Shown: positions 24,901 to 31,284 of the stretch, piece after piece
Numbering within the stretch: position 1 is the first letter of the stretch
How the letters are laid out: every line of letters starts with the position of its first letter
Source of the DNA: Patescibacteria group bacterium
GTDB taxonomy: Bacteria > Patescibacteriota > Patescibacteriia > Patescibacteriales > WJLG01
Direction: 5' to 3'
Assembly (NCBI GenBank): GCA_028707065.1
Contig: JAQTUZ010000015.1
Coordinates: forward strand, 1-39,047
Length of the DNA stretch: 39,047 nt
Notes under the pieces: generated by a model
Seen by the model: only the letters and a program-made list of their open reading frames with translations
Databases searched by the model: none
Told to the model about the DNA's origin: nothing
Translations under genes and position numbers: made by a program

Positions 24901-26591
24901 AAGATATCATCGCCATGTCGGCGCTCTATCGCCCCGGTCCGATGGAATGGATCCCTGATTATATCGCCGGCAAGCACGGCCAGAAAAGAGTGCAATATTT
25001 GCATCCGGTGTTAAAGCCGATCTTGGATAAAACTTATGGCGTGGCGGTTTATCAGGAACAGGTGATGCAGATCGCCCGCGACCTGGCCGGGTTCACTTTA
25101 GGCGAGGCGGATGTTTTGCGCAAAGCGGTGGGCAAAAAAATCTCCGAGCTTTTGGTCAAACAAAAGGAAAAATTCGTCGAGGGCTGCATGAAAAAAGGCG
25201 TGGCCAAGGAATTGGGCGAACAAATTTTTTCTTTTATCGAACCTTTCGCCGGCTACGGCTTTAACCGGTCGCACGCCGCTTGTTACGCGATGATCGGTTA
25301 TCAAACCGCTTATTTAAAAGCCCATTATCCGGCGGAATTCATGGCCGCGCTGTTAAGCTCGGACCAGCAGGATATCGACCGCATCGCCATTGAGATCGAA
25401 GAGTGCCGCAATATGGGAATCAAAGTGCTTTCACCGGACATCAATGAATCTTTCGCGTCGTTTACCGTGGTCAAGGATGAAAATACCGGCGAAGAATTCA
25501 TCCGCTTCGGCTTGAACGCGATCAAAAATGTCGGCGAACATATTGTCGAAGTGATCATTAACGAGAGAAAGGCCAATGGCAAGTATCAGGATATTTTTGA
25601 CTTGCTGGAAAGGATCGTGGACAAAGATCTGAATAAAAAATCTTTGGAATCATTGACTAAATGCGGCGCGCTTGACCAATTCGGCGATCGCGGCATGTTT
25701 TTGGCCAATATGGAATCTCTGCTGGAATATAATAAAGAAGTCAGCCGCAATCGGGATTCCAAACAGAGCAGTTTGTTCGGCAATTCCGCGACCAATATGC
25801 CTTCCCGGATCAAACTCGACAAAGCGACGACGGTGGGTCAGCAGGAAAAATTAGCCTGGGAAAAAGAATTGCTGGGACTTTATTTGAGCGCTCATCCCTT
25901 TAATGATTTTAAAAAACATTTAGGAGATTTTGTATTTCCGATCAATAGTTTAGCCTCGCATCTTTACGAAGACGCGGTCCGTACCGCCGGCGTGATCACC
26001 GTCGTTAAAAAAATTATCACCCGGAGCAATAAGCCCATGCTCTTCGTCAAGATCGAAGATGCGGTTGCTTCCACCGAGCTCTTGATCTTTCCTAATCTCT
26101 ATGAAACGACCGCCGAGCTCTGGCAAGAAGGCAGGGTCGTTTTGGCGCAGGGAAAAATTTCCGACAAAGACCAGGAGATAAAATTATTAGTGGACAAGGC
26201 GGCAGTCTTGACTCTGGATAAACTGGACGAATCGATCAATAATTTTAAAAATATCGAAGTCGCGGCCAGAAAACAGTTTAATGGCTACGGCAATAATGGC
26301 AATAATAACGGATTTTATCGTCCCCAGACCCGAGCCGCCAAACCGGCGGCTCCGGCAACGCCCCCGCCGCTTAAATTGATTTTCAAGCGCGATTTAAACG
26401 CGGACGAATCAGCCCGCTTAAAAGAGATTTTAACCAAAGCGTCAGGACAAAGCTTAGTTTACTTCAAAATAATCCGGAACAACGAACCGGTCATTTTTCA
26501 GGCCGGTTTTCGGGTGAGAAATGACGCTGATCTGACCGGCTTCATCAAAAAAGAATTTTCCGACTCGATCGAGGTTGTAGACGCCAAATAG
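21903..26591 (+). CDS. dnaE: DNA polymerase III alpha subunit, interrupted by an intein
   Basis: This is the replicative polymerase. The GTG start at 21903 (MSFVHLHNHTHYSLLDG) begins the PHP domain at the usual place. The precursor has 1562 residues; removing a 376-residue intein leaves 1186, normal for DnaE. Catalytic aspartates are D401 and D403 (MPDIDTDFAD) and D554 (LKMDFLGLKNL); GPGRGSAAGSLVCYLTGI is also intact. The intein lies between E607 and a Ser, in the conserved VFQFE/SSGMKRYLKELKP. After the intein come the fingers (YGVAVYQEQVMQIARDLAGF), a helix-hairpin-helix region and an OB fold at the C-terminal side (VRTAGVITVVKKI). Because the host protein is essential, splicing must work. 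Confidence 0.97.
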   Translation: MSFVHLHNHTHYSLLDGLTKIDEMVKYAKEQGSPAVAITDHGTMYGVIEFYEKCKKEGIKPIIGVETYLAPRGRMLKETVEDRANHHLLLLAKDNQGYKNLIKLVSAAHLEGFYYKPRVDWDLLQQYHAGLIACTACMGGEIPHLIEARQMEKAKKRILEYNELFGQGNFYLELQDHPNLEGQDFLNKTLIAFGKELNIPLVATNDIHYFRKDDAEAQDILLCLQNKKKVEDEDRMNMMGTDFSMRSNEEMIGAFRDVPEAAANTLKIAELCNVEIELGKVQLPFFPVPAGFDEISYLEHLAHEGLKKRYGKPYAEIDKIKKDRLDYEISVIKKMGWPSYFLIVADFINWAKDTGIIVGPGRGSAAGSLVCYLTGITNIDPLEYDLLFERFLNPERISMPDIDTDFADTGRDAVIRYVEGKYGKDHVSQIITFGTIAARASMRDVGRVLDIPYDFCDKLAKAIPMFTDLSEALENIKEFRDLYDKEPDAKKIIDYALRLEGVARHASTHACGVLITKEPLTEYVPIQYASSSDLTVVSQYSLHPIEDLGLLKMDFLGLKNLTIIESALKIIKRTKGAELKMDEFPLNDKKTYQLFQDGETTGVFQFECLSGDTIVSNTTIKKLYEKRNKTKLNSVYLDQGKVHKNEIVGIAKSGEKETFYLVAENNWQIKATKDHGFLTDGGWKKLGEIKKGDNILIKADAKHLVYNLCRTCGKQISGQKNGKSEYCYACSAALYKNPGKKKSRRKIKAARVAFFRRGGVTWNIGLRKNIDQRLEMSGKKISQALIGRSLVDRCGRAKADLIKKKLSRRFSGAGNPMFGKKSPHRRGGFREDLGHYVRSSWEADFARILKLNKITYEYEPKTFSLRKPDGRTVNYTPDFYVKDQNTFYEIKGWMHDLDKEKIELFQNQYRQYKFTLINTTKFAELALQYKKLINWECPRIPVERQFKFIKVKDIIPAGKEMTYDIAMRPPGNNFVANGFLAHNSSGMKRYLKELKPTVFEDIIAMSALYRPGPMEWIPDYIAGKHGQKRVQYLHPVLKPILDKTYGVAVYQEQVMQIARDLAGFTLGEADVLRKAVGKKISELLVKQKEKFVEGCMKKGVAKELGEQIFSFIEPFAGYGFNRSHAACYAMIGYQTAYLKAHYPAEFMAALLSSDQQDIDRIAIEIEECRNMGIKVLSPDINESFASFTVVKDENTGEEFIRFGLNAIKNVGEHIVEVIINERKANGKYQDIFDLLERIVDKDLNKKSLESLTKCGALDQFGDRGMFLANMESLLEYNKEVSRNRDSKQSSLFGNSATNMPSRIKLDKATTVGQQEKLAWEKELLGLYLSAHPFNDFKKHLGDFVFPINSLASHLYEDAVRTAGVITVVKKIITRSNKPMLFVKIEDAVASTELLIFPNLYETTAELWQEGRVVLAQGKISDKDQEIKLLVDKAAVLTLDKLDESINNFKNIEVAARKQFNGYGNNGNNNGFYRPQTRAAKPAAPATPPPLKLIFKRDLNADESARLKEILTKASGQSLVYFKIIRNNEPVIFQAGFRVRNDADLTGFIKKEFSDSIEVVDAK
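23724..24851 (+). mobile_element. DnaE intein with a zinc-ribbon/NUMOD3-like/PD-(D/E)XK-type nuclease
   Basis: The 376-residue intein starts CLSGDTIVSN (Cys1) and ends FVANGFLAHN with the penultimate His and terminal Asn; the +1 residue is Ser. Block B is KATKDHGFLTDGGWKKLGEI (T-x2-H). Between the splicing blocks, residues about 100-340 carry a C-x2-C ... C-x2-C ribbon (CRTCGKQ, YCYAC), Lys-rich NUMOD3-like modules (GNPMFGKKSP; SGKKISQALIGR) and a nuclease-like core with SSWEADFARIL, TPDFYV (D878 of the precursor) and YEIKGW (E889, K891). The PD...ExK layout points to a PD-(D/E)XK fold. No LAGLIDADG motif is seen. It is probably a mobile homing element; activity is inferred. Confidence 0.9.
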
Positions 26592-26627
26592 CAAATATAG
26601 TATAATAAAGTTATAAACAAAAGCTCC

Positions 26628-26660
26628 AACTTTTCATTTTTTACTTTTTACTTTTAACTT
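26628..26660. repeat. Pyrimidine-rich 'TTTTTACTTTTAACTT' tract before the 523-residue gene
   Basis: The tract is built of ACTTTTTACTTTTAACTT-like words and is complementary to the purine-rich tract after the same gene (28233-28290). The same pair flanks parB. Confidence 0.6.
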
Positions 26661-26665
26661 ATCAT

Positions 26666-28237
26666 ATGTCTTCTGAAAAAAACGATTCAATAACTTCGAC
26701 CAAGATCAAGACCGTGGCGGTGAAACGGCGCATTGCCGAACCCAAAACCGAATTGGCAGAGCTAAAAGAGGACGAAAAATTGCCGAAGAAAAGCAAGTTG
26801 TCCGTGCGGGTGGTCGGGCGAGAGCTTAAAGTAAAAGAGAGCGACCTGGCGGCTGAAGTTAAAGAGGAAAAAAAGATCGCCACCGAAACAACGCGGCTTG
26901 AGCCGGGAAAAAAATCCGCCTCCGCCAAGGCTTCCCCTTCCGCTAAAGCTGCGGGGGACAAGACGGCGGAGAGGGGAGAAAAGAAAGCCAAGAAGCATGA
27001 GAAAGATTATTTTCATCGCGTCAGTCATCGCCTGGAAGAATCTAAGGCTGAATCAGCTCATCATCATGGCAAGGAAAAGAAAAAGGCCAAGCGCGAAACA
27101 GTGTCGCGCCCGGTCGGCGTTTATCGCAAAATATCGGTATTTTTTATAATTTTGACCTTAGCTTTGCTGGCCGCCGCTTTTTATTTTTTCCTGGTCAGCT
27201 TGACGGTCGAGGTGACGCCCAAAACCGAAAGGATCAGCGACCGGCTGAATATCATAGTTACCAATAGCGCGCCAAATCAGGCGGCGGCCAATCTTGCCAA
27301 CGCGGCCAATGTCGCGGGAGCGGTTGAACAAATTCCGGTCAAAGAACAAAAGACTTATGGGGCCACGGGCGCCAATATTTTGGGGCAGGAAATCATCGGC
27401 AAAGTCAGCCTGATCAATAATTACAGCCAGGACAAGACTTTAGTGGCGACGACGAGATTATTGACTTCGGATGGAAAATTATTCCGCATTAAAGACAAGG
27501 TTTTTATTCCGGCCGGCGGCTCGGCCGAAGTGGAGATCTATACCGACGAACCAAGTTTGGAGATGGCTATCGGTCCGACCACCTTCACTATTCCCGGGCT
27601 TTGGGCGGGCTTGCAGGACAAGATCTATGCCAAGTCGAAGACTGCTTTTGTTTATCGATCCAATGTGCAAAAATTCGTCCAAAATTTAGACATTGAAAAA
27701 GCGATGCAAGATATCAAGGAATCCCTGGTCAACAAAGTCAACGCGCAATTTACCAATAATTACAAAGGTTATGATAAAGTCATCGTCCAGGTGGATAAAA
27801 ATTCTTTAGTGGCCTCGAGTTCGGTGAAGGCGGGCGAGAAAGTCGATTCTTTCAATCTGGCGCTTTCCGCCAATGTCGACATCGCGGCCTTTCAGACCGC
27901 GGATGTTAAGAAGCTGGCCGAAGCCAGGCTCGTTTCCGTAATGCCGGCCGGGGAAAAATTCGTCGGCCTGAATCAAAACGAAATACAGTATAATGTGACC
28001 AGCGCCGATTATAAAAATGGCGCGGTGAACCTGGAAGTTCCGATCGCGGGGACTATGGCTCTTTCCGATATTGATAACGCGGTGGATAAGACCAAGCTGG
28101 TCGGATTGACCGCGGCGCAGATCAATCAATATTTGCTTGGCCTGGACAAATTTTCCGACATCAAATTGACTTTTATGCCGTCGTTCATTCGTAAAGCGCC
28201 GAGCCTGGTGGACAGGATAAAGATCATAATCAAGTAA
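26666..28237 (+). CDS. One-pass membrane protein with charged N terminus and extracytoplasmic beta domain
   Basis: The protein has 523 residues. Residues 1-150 are highly charged and low in complexity (Lys/Glu/Ala rich). A transmembrane helix lies at about 154-174 (ISVFFIILTLALLAAAFYFF). The outer part has VSLINNYSQDKTLVATTRLL and KVFIPAGGSAEVEIYTDE, a pattern often annotated in these lineages as baseplate-J-like, and later a helical region with VNKVNAQFTNNY. The function is not known; an envelope or pilus-like assembly role is a guess. A palindromic repeat encodes ASAKASPSAKAAGDKTAE in frame at about 26919-26973. No clear Shine-Dalgarno is present. Confidence 0.65.
   Translation: MSSEKNDSITSTKIKTVAVKRRIAEPKTELAELKEDEKLPKKSKLSVRVVGRELKVKESDLAAEVKEEKKIATETTRLEPGKKSASAKASPSAKAAGDKTAERGEKKAKKHEKDYFHRVSHRLEESKAESAHHHGKEKKKAKRETVSRPVGVYRKISVFFIILTLALLAAAFYFFLVSLTVEVTPKTERISDRLNIIVTNSAPNQAAANLANAANVAGAVEQIPVKEQKTYGATGANILGQEIIGKVSLINNYSQDKTLVATTRLLTSDGKLFRIKDKVFIPAGGSAEVEIYTDEPSLEMAIGPTTFTIPGLWAGLQDKIYAKSKTAFVYRSNVQKFVQNLDIEKAMQDIKESLVNKVNAQFTNNYKGYDKVIVQVDKNSLVASSSVKAGEKVDSFNLALSANVDIAAFQTADVKKLAEARLVSVMPAGEKFVGLNQNEIQYNVTSADYKNGAVNLEVPIAGTMALSDIDNAVDKTKLVGLTAAQINQYLLGLDKFSDIKLTFMPSFIRKAPSLVDRIKIIIK
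26919..26973 (+). repeat. In-frame palindromic insertion in the membrane-protein gene
   Basis: CTCCGCC at the left pairs with GGCGGAG at the right, with TTCCGCTAAAGCTGCGG inside. It encodes an Ala/Ser/Lys-rich stretch in the cytoplasmic tail. Confidence 0.5.
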
Positions 28238-28290
28238 TAAGTAAAAAGTAATAAGTAAGAAGCAATAAATTAGAAGCAAAAAGCAGAAAA
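28233..28290. repeat. Purine-rich 'AAGTAAAAAGTAATAAG' tract
   Basis: The tract repeats AGTAATAAGTAAAAAGTAAT words, complementary to 26628-26660. Confidence 0.6.
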
Positions 28291-28640
28291 GTCCCCTCCT
28301 CGGGAGGGGTGCCGAGCATGAGCGAGGCGGGGAGGGTTTATTCCCGACATTATTATTCTGTCATTCCCGTCCCCGTTGTCACGAGGATAAACTCCGGCGG
28401 GAATCCAGAGTACGAGCACAGTCAACATCTTTGCCACTTTTTTAAAAAAAAGTGGCGCATACAAACCACCCCCAAACCCCTCCTTGGAAAGGAGGGGAGA
28501 CGCGCTGGACAAATTTTGGGACGCTTCGCTATGAAGCCGTGCCCCGCCGCAGGCGGGGCGCGGTTTCCCTGTCCGCCTTGGGAGGATACTCTGCGTGCTT
28601 TAACGGAAATTTTCAATGCTCGCTATAAGGAAGTTTATTT
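28291..28640. repeat. Composite repeat region (copy 2), no gene
   Basis: It holds a GC-rich palindromic element (28292-28340), a 'GTCATTCCCG...CGGGAATCCAG' palindrome (about 28359-28409), the A/T stem GCCACTTTTTTAAAAAAAAG (28431-28455), a second CCCCTCC/GGAGGGG palindrome (28463-28499), the segment TGGACAAATTTTGGGACGC with CGCTATGAAGC, a GCCCCGCC/GGCGGGGC hairpin and GGAAATTTTCAATGCTCGC. Most parts match 21518-21900 in reverse order. A 113-codon open frame here only translates repeats. Confidence 0.7.
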
Positions 28641-28668
28641 ATTTGTTTAAATATAAAAAACGGCGAAA

Positions 28669-28699
28669 ATAAAAACTGGTTTTAAAACCAGTTTTTATA
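28669..28699. terminator. Bidirectional terminator beside tRNA-Leu
   Basis: A perfect AAAAACTGGTTTTAAAACCA-GTTTTT palindrome lies just past the 3' end of the tRNA-Leu on the minus strand, with T-runs on both strands. Confidence 0.85.
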
Positions 28700-28701
28700 T
28701 T

Positions 28702-28788
28702 TGGTGGGCATGGTGGGAATCGAACCCACATGAGATCGCTCTCACACGATTTTGAGTCGTGCGCGTCTGCCAGTTCCGCCACACGCCC
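28702..28788 (-). tRNA. tRNA-Leu (CAA anticodon)
   Basis: Minus strand: acceptor GGGCGTG/CATGCCC, D arm GGCGGAACTGGCAGACGC, anticodon stem CACGA/TCGTG with loop CTCAAAA (anticodon CAA, reading UUG), a long variable arm (GAGAGCGATCTC) and a T arm with GGTTCGATTCC. The 87 nt include an encoded CCA end, unlike the tRNA-Glu of this window. Confidence 0.95.
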
Positions 28789-28935
28789 GGATTAGTATCT
28801 GGTATTAAGTATTTGGTATTTAGTATATTCTAAAATTTTAACATTTTCTATAAAAAAATTGCTTTTCTTTTAGCAACAAATATTATTATATGACATCCAA
28901 AATAAATTGTCAAAGGCAGGAAAATAGTTTATAAT

Positions 28936-29037
28936 AAATGCAATACTAATGCCATACGAATACATACTAATATAACGAATAAGTGTTCAGGAAGCATTCG
29001 TGAGATTAGTATGCATTCGTAGATTAGTATTGCATTT
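28936..29037. repeat. Long AT-rich hairpin, 'ATACTAAT' family, copy 2, abutting parA
   Basis: AATGCAATACTAAT pairs with ATTAGTATTGCATT and CGAATACATACTAAT with ATTAGTATGCATTCG. The right arm ends exactly at the parA start codon, so it must lie in or overlap the 5' leader. Confidence 0.85.
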
Positions 29038-29808
29038 ATGGGTAAGATCATCGCCATCGTCAACCAAAAAGGAGGTGTCGGCAAAACCACTACCGCGGTT
29101 AATCTGGGGGCGTATTTGGCGCAAGCAGGCAAGCACGTTTTGTTGGTCGATGTCGATCCGCAGGGCAACGCGACTTCCGGTTTGGGCATTGACGCGAAGG
29201 AATTGGAACATGGCCTTTATGAAGCTTTGACCGAGCAAAAAACCATTTTTGAGATCATCAAGAAAACCAAGCAGGAAAAATATCATCTGGCTCCGTCAAC
29301 GCCGGCTTTGGCGGGCGCGGGAGTTGAATTGGTCAATTTGGAGGATCGCGAATTCCGCCTCCTGCGGCTCTTGGAAGCGATAAAAAACGAATATGATTAT
29401 ATAATCGTTGATGCTCCGCCTTCGCTGGGACTTTTAACCATTAATAGTTTAGTTGCCGCCGATGAAGTTTTGATCCCGGTGCAGAGCGAATATTATGCCC
29501 TGGAAGGCCTGGGTCAATTATTGGAAACGATCTCTCTGGTGCAAAATAATTTAAAGCCGAGTCTGGGAATAATGGGCGCGGTCATCACCATGTTCGATGC
29601 CCGCAATAAATTATCATCTTCGGTGATGGGCGAATTGTATCAGTATTTTCCCAATCGCGTTTTTCGTTCGGTGATTCCCCGCAGCGTCCGCCTGGCCGAA
29701 GCGCCGAGTTTCGGCCGCTCGATTCTGCATTACGATCATAATTCCAAAGGCGGCCGCGCTTACGAGCGCTTAGCCCGGGAAATAATTGATTTAGAGCAAA
29801 GGGTGTAA
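29038..29808 (+). CDS. parA: Chromosome-partitioning ATPase ParA (Soj)
   Basis: The 256-residue protein has the deviant Walker A motif KGGVGKTT (residues 11-18), Walker A' region VDVDPQGNATSGLG, Walker B-like IIVDAPPSLGLL and the C-terminal FRSVIPRSVRLAEAPSFG typical of Soj. It binds DNA nonspecifically as an ATP dimer and moves ParB-bound origins. parB follows 44 bp downstream on the same strand. The start codon directly abuts a long hairpin and has no Shine-Dalgarno. Confidence 0.96.
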   Translation: MGKIIAIVNQKGGVGKTTTAVNLGAYLAQAGKHVLLVDVDPQGNATSGLGIDAKELEHGLYEALTEQKTIFEIIKKTKQEKYHLAPSTPALAGAGVELVNLEDREFRLLRLLEAIKNEYDYIIVDAPPSLGLLTINSLVAADEVLIPVQSEYYALEGLGQLLETISLVQNNLKPSLGIMGAVITMFDARNKLSSSVMGELYQYFPNRVFRSVIPRSVRLAEAPSFGRSILHYDHNSKGGRAYERLAREIIDLEQRV

Positions 29809-29815
29809 GTGCTAA

Positions 29816-29850
29816 ATTTTTTACTTTTAACTTTTAACTTTTTACTTACT
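29816..29850. repeat. Pyrimidine-rich 'TTTTACTTTTAACTT' tract before parB
   Basis: The tract is built of TTACTTTTAACTTTTAACTT words. It is complementary to 30721-30775 after parB and similar to 26628-26660. Confidence 0.6.
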
Positions 29851-29852
29851 AT

Positions 29853-30734
29853 ATGGCTTACGGCTTAGGCAGGGGATTGTCTTCTTTAATTCCACCAAAA
29901 AAAGAAAGGTCAAGCGCGGTGATCAAGCAGGACGAATATTACGCGCCCATGGCTGGCGTTGCGCCGGGAGACGGCGTGCTGCAGGTAGCGCCTGACGAGA
30001 TCGAGGCTAACCCAATGCAACCCCGCAAAAGTTTTTCTGAAGTTGACATCAATGAATTGGCCGAGTCGATCAAAACCTATGGCATCATTCAGCCGCTGAT
30101 TGTCACCCGCAAGGGCGGCCGTTATGAATTGATCGCCGGCGAACGCCGCTTAAGAGCGGCTAAAGTTGCCGGTTTGGATAAAGTTCCGGTGATCGTCCGC
30201 GATTATGACCAGCAGAAAAAATTGGAGGTGGCTTTGGTGGAGAATCTGCAAAGAGAAGATCTGAATCCGATCGATCGCGCCGGCGCCTATCGGCAATTGA
30301 TGGATGATTTTAATTTGAGTTTGGAAGATGCGGCCAAAAAAGTCGGCAAGTCGCGGCCGCAAGTTTCCAATACCTTAAGGCTTTTATCGCTGCCGGAAGA
30401 GATCCGCGCCGCGCTTTCCGGCGGGAAATTAAGCGAGGCTCACGCGATCTATCTTTTAGGGCTTGATTCGGAAGTCAAGCAATTGCAGGTGTTTCGGAAG
30501 ATTTTACGGAATGATTGGACTGTCAGAGAAACCAGCCGGCAGGTGCGCAAGATCGGCGGCACCAAGGAATCGCGCATCAAGGATGATCCGGCCGATCGCT
30601 CTCGCGAAGCCGCTTTCCGCTCCTTCTTTGGCGCCAAAACCGAGATCAAGCGCGCTAACCGCGGCGGCAAGGTCATTATTGATTTTTACAGCGACGATGA
30701 ATTGGCGGAAATGACACGGAAAGTGAAAAGTTGA
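29853..30734 (+). CDS. parB: Chromosome-partitioning protein ParB (Spo0J)
   Basis: The 293-residue protein starts MAYGLGRGLSSLIP. The ParB/Srx CTP-binding domain has PRKSFSEVDINELAESIKTY and the GERRLRAAK box; the helix-turn-helix includes VGKSRPQVSNTLRLLSLP. The C-terminal dimerisation part ends VIIDFYSDDELAEMTRKV. ParB binds parS sites and spreads as a CTP clamp. I found no consensus parS (TGTTTCACGTGAAACA) in this window, so its sites are elsewhere or divergent. A terminator follows at 30794. Confidence 0.96.
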   Translation: MAYGLGRGLSSLIPPKKERSSAVIKQDEYYAPMAGVAPGDGVLQVAPDEIEANPMQPRKSFSEVDINELAESIKTYGIIQPLIVTRKGGRYELIAGERRLRAAKVAGLDKVPVIVRDYDQQKKLEVALVENLQREDLNPIDRAGAYRQLMDDFNLSLEDAAKKVGKSRPQVSNTLRLLSLPEEIRAALSGGKLSEAHAIYLLGLDSEVKQLQVFRKILRNDWTVRETSRQVRKIGGTKESRIKDDPADRSREAAFRSFFGAKTEIKRANRGGKVIIDFYSDDELAEMTRKVKS

Positions 30735-30775
30735 AAGTAAAAAGTTATAAAGTTGAATGTTTTAAAGTTGAAAGT
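30721..30775. repeat. Purine-rich tract after parB
   Basis: It contains AAGTGAAAAGTTGAAAGTAA and repeated AAAGTTGAA words, complementary to the tract before parB. Confidence 0.6.
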
Positions 30776-30793
30776 AGGGTAATATAGTTTAGC

Positions 30794-30825
30794 AAAGATC
30801 CGCGCTTAGGCGGACTTTGTTTTAT
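30794..30825 (+). terminator. Intrinsic terminator of parAB
   Basis: AAAG-A-TCCGC...GCGGA-C-TTT stem followed by GTTTTAT. Confidence 0.7.
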
Positions 30826-30856
30826 GGGGCGATTGACGCGGCGGCTAAGATAACTT

Positions 30857-30895
30857 AAAATAAAATTCCCCGCTCTGGTTTTTGCCAAAGCGGGG
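30857..30895 (-). terminator. Intrinsic terminator of small RNA candidate B
   Basis: Minus strand: CCCCGCT-TTGG-CAAAAA-CCAG-AGCGGGG followed by AATTTTATTTT. It is an unusually long stem with a compound structure. Confidence 0.85.
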
Positions 30896-31053
30896 TGAGA
30901 GTTTCGCTCCTGATGACGCGATGTGCGCGCCTGTTTGTTTAGTGGAAGAGCTTTTGGCTCAAAAGGTTGCCAGAACTAATCAAATGGCAGAGCCTTAAAC
31001 AAGGCGGAGATCCTTCGCCGGAGCTTTTTCCCCGGCGTCCATACTCTCAAGCA
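30857..31053 (-). ncRNA. Structured small RNA candidate B (about 195 nt)
   Basis: Between parB and miaB, on the minus strand, a consensus promoter and an intrinsic terminator delimit a transcript with no ORF. It folds well: an outer stem GAGAGT/ACTCTC, hairpins CGCCGGGG/CTCCGGCG, TGCCA/TGGCA, CTTTTG-AGC-CAAAAG and CGCG/CGCG, and a long-range pairing GCC+TTGTTTA with TAAACAA+GGC. It does not match the signatures I know for tmRNA, RNase P RNA, SRP RNA or 6S RNA. It is not a leader, since the next gene downstream (parB) is convergent. Confidence 0.65.
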
Positions 31054-31059
31054 TTTAAA

Positions 31060-31088
31060 ATAATAGGGTAAATTTATTTTTTTGTCAA
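31060..31088 (-). promoter_or_regulatory. Sigma70 promoter of small RNA candidate B
   Basis: Minus strand TTGACA (31083-31088), 17-bp spacer, TATTAT (31060-31065). Confidence 0.8.
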
Positions 31089-31100
31089 AACTAAATTTAA

Positions 31101-31129
31101 ATAAAAACCCCGTCTAGCTTGAGACGGGG
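31101..31129 (-). terminator. Intrinsic terminator of small RNA candidate A
   Basis: Minus strand CCCCGTCT-CAAGCT-AGACGGGG followed by TTTTTAT. Confidence 0.88.
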
Positions 31130-31233
31130 GCGGGAAAGCCTTAATATTGCCGCTTTGGACATATCTCCTGCCGGGAGGACGGAAGGAATGGCCCCTGGCA
31201 ACCGTGATGTTTGGATGCCCCCTTTCCCTGTAT
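31101..31233 (-). ncRNA. Structured small RNA candidate A (about 130 nt)
   Basis: This is the upstream member of the tandem pair. It has a closing stem GGGAAAG/CTTTCCC, an inner stem TTGCC/GGCAA, a hairpin TCCT-CCCGGC-AGGA and the terminator. There is no ORF. The plus strand contains GGCCCCTGGCAACC, which recalls part of a SAM-I riboswitch, but the other conserved parts are missing and promoter and terminator are on the minus strand. The class is unknown to me. Confidence 0.65.
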
Positions 31234-31239
31234 GGATAT

Positions 31240-31268
31240 ATATTATATTTTGATTAAGACATTGTCAA
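31240..31268 (-). promoter_or_regulatory. Sigma70 promoter of small RNA candidate A
   Basis: Minus strand TTGACA (31263-31268), 17-bp spacer, TAATAT (31240-31245); TATAAT overlaps at 15-bp spacing. It is divergent from miaB, whose start is at 31285. Confidence 0.8.
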
Positions 31269-31284
31269 TTTAATAAAATAAATC

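Noticed and set aside
28309-28650. Plus-strand ORF of 113 codons
   Set aside because: It translates three or four palindromic repeats and has no protein-like pattern or ribosome site.
29038-30734. parS site near parAB
   Set aside because: No match to the TGTTTCACGTGAAACA palindrome or a close variant was found by eye.
31141-31233. SAM-I riboswitch on the plus strand ahead of miaB
   Set aside because: Only GGCCC...GGCAACC is reminiscent; the other conserved S-box parts and a plus-strand terminator are missing, while promoter and terminator lie on the minus strand.
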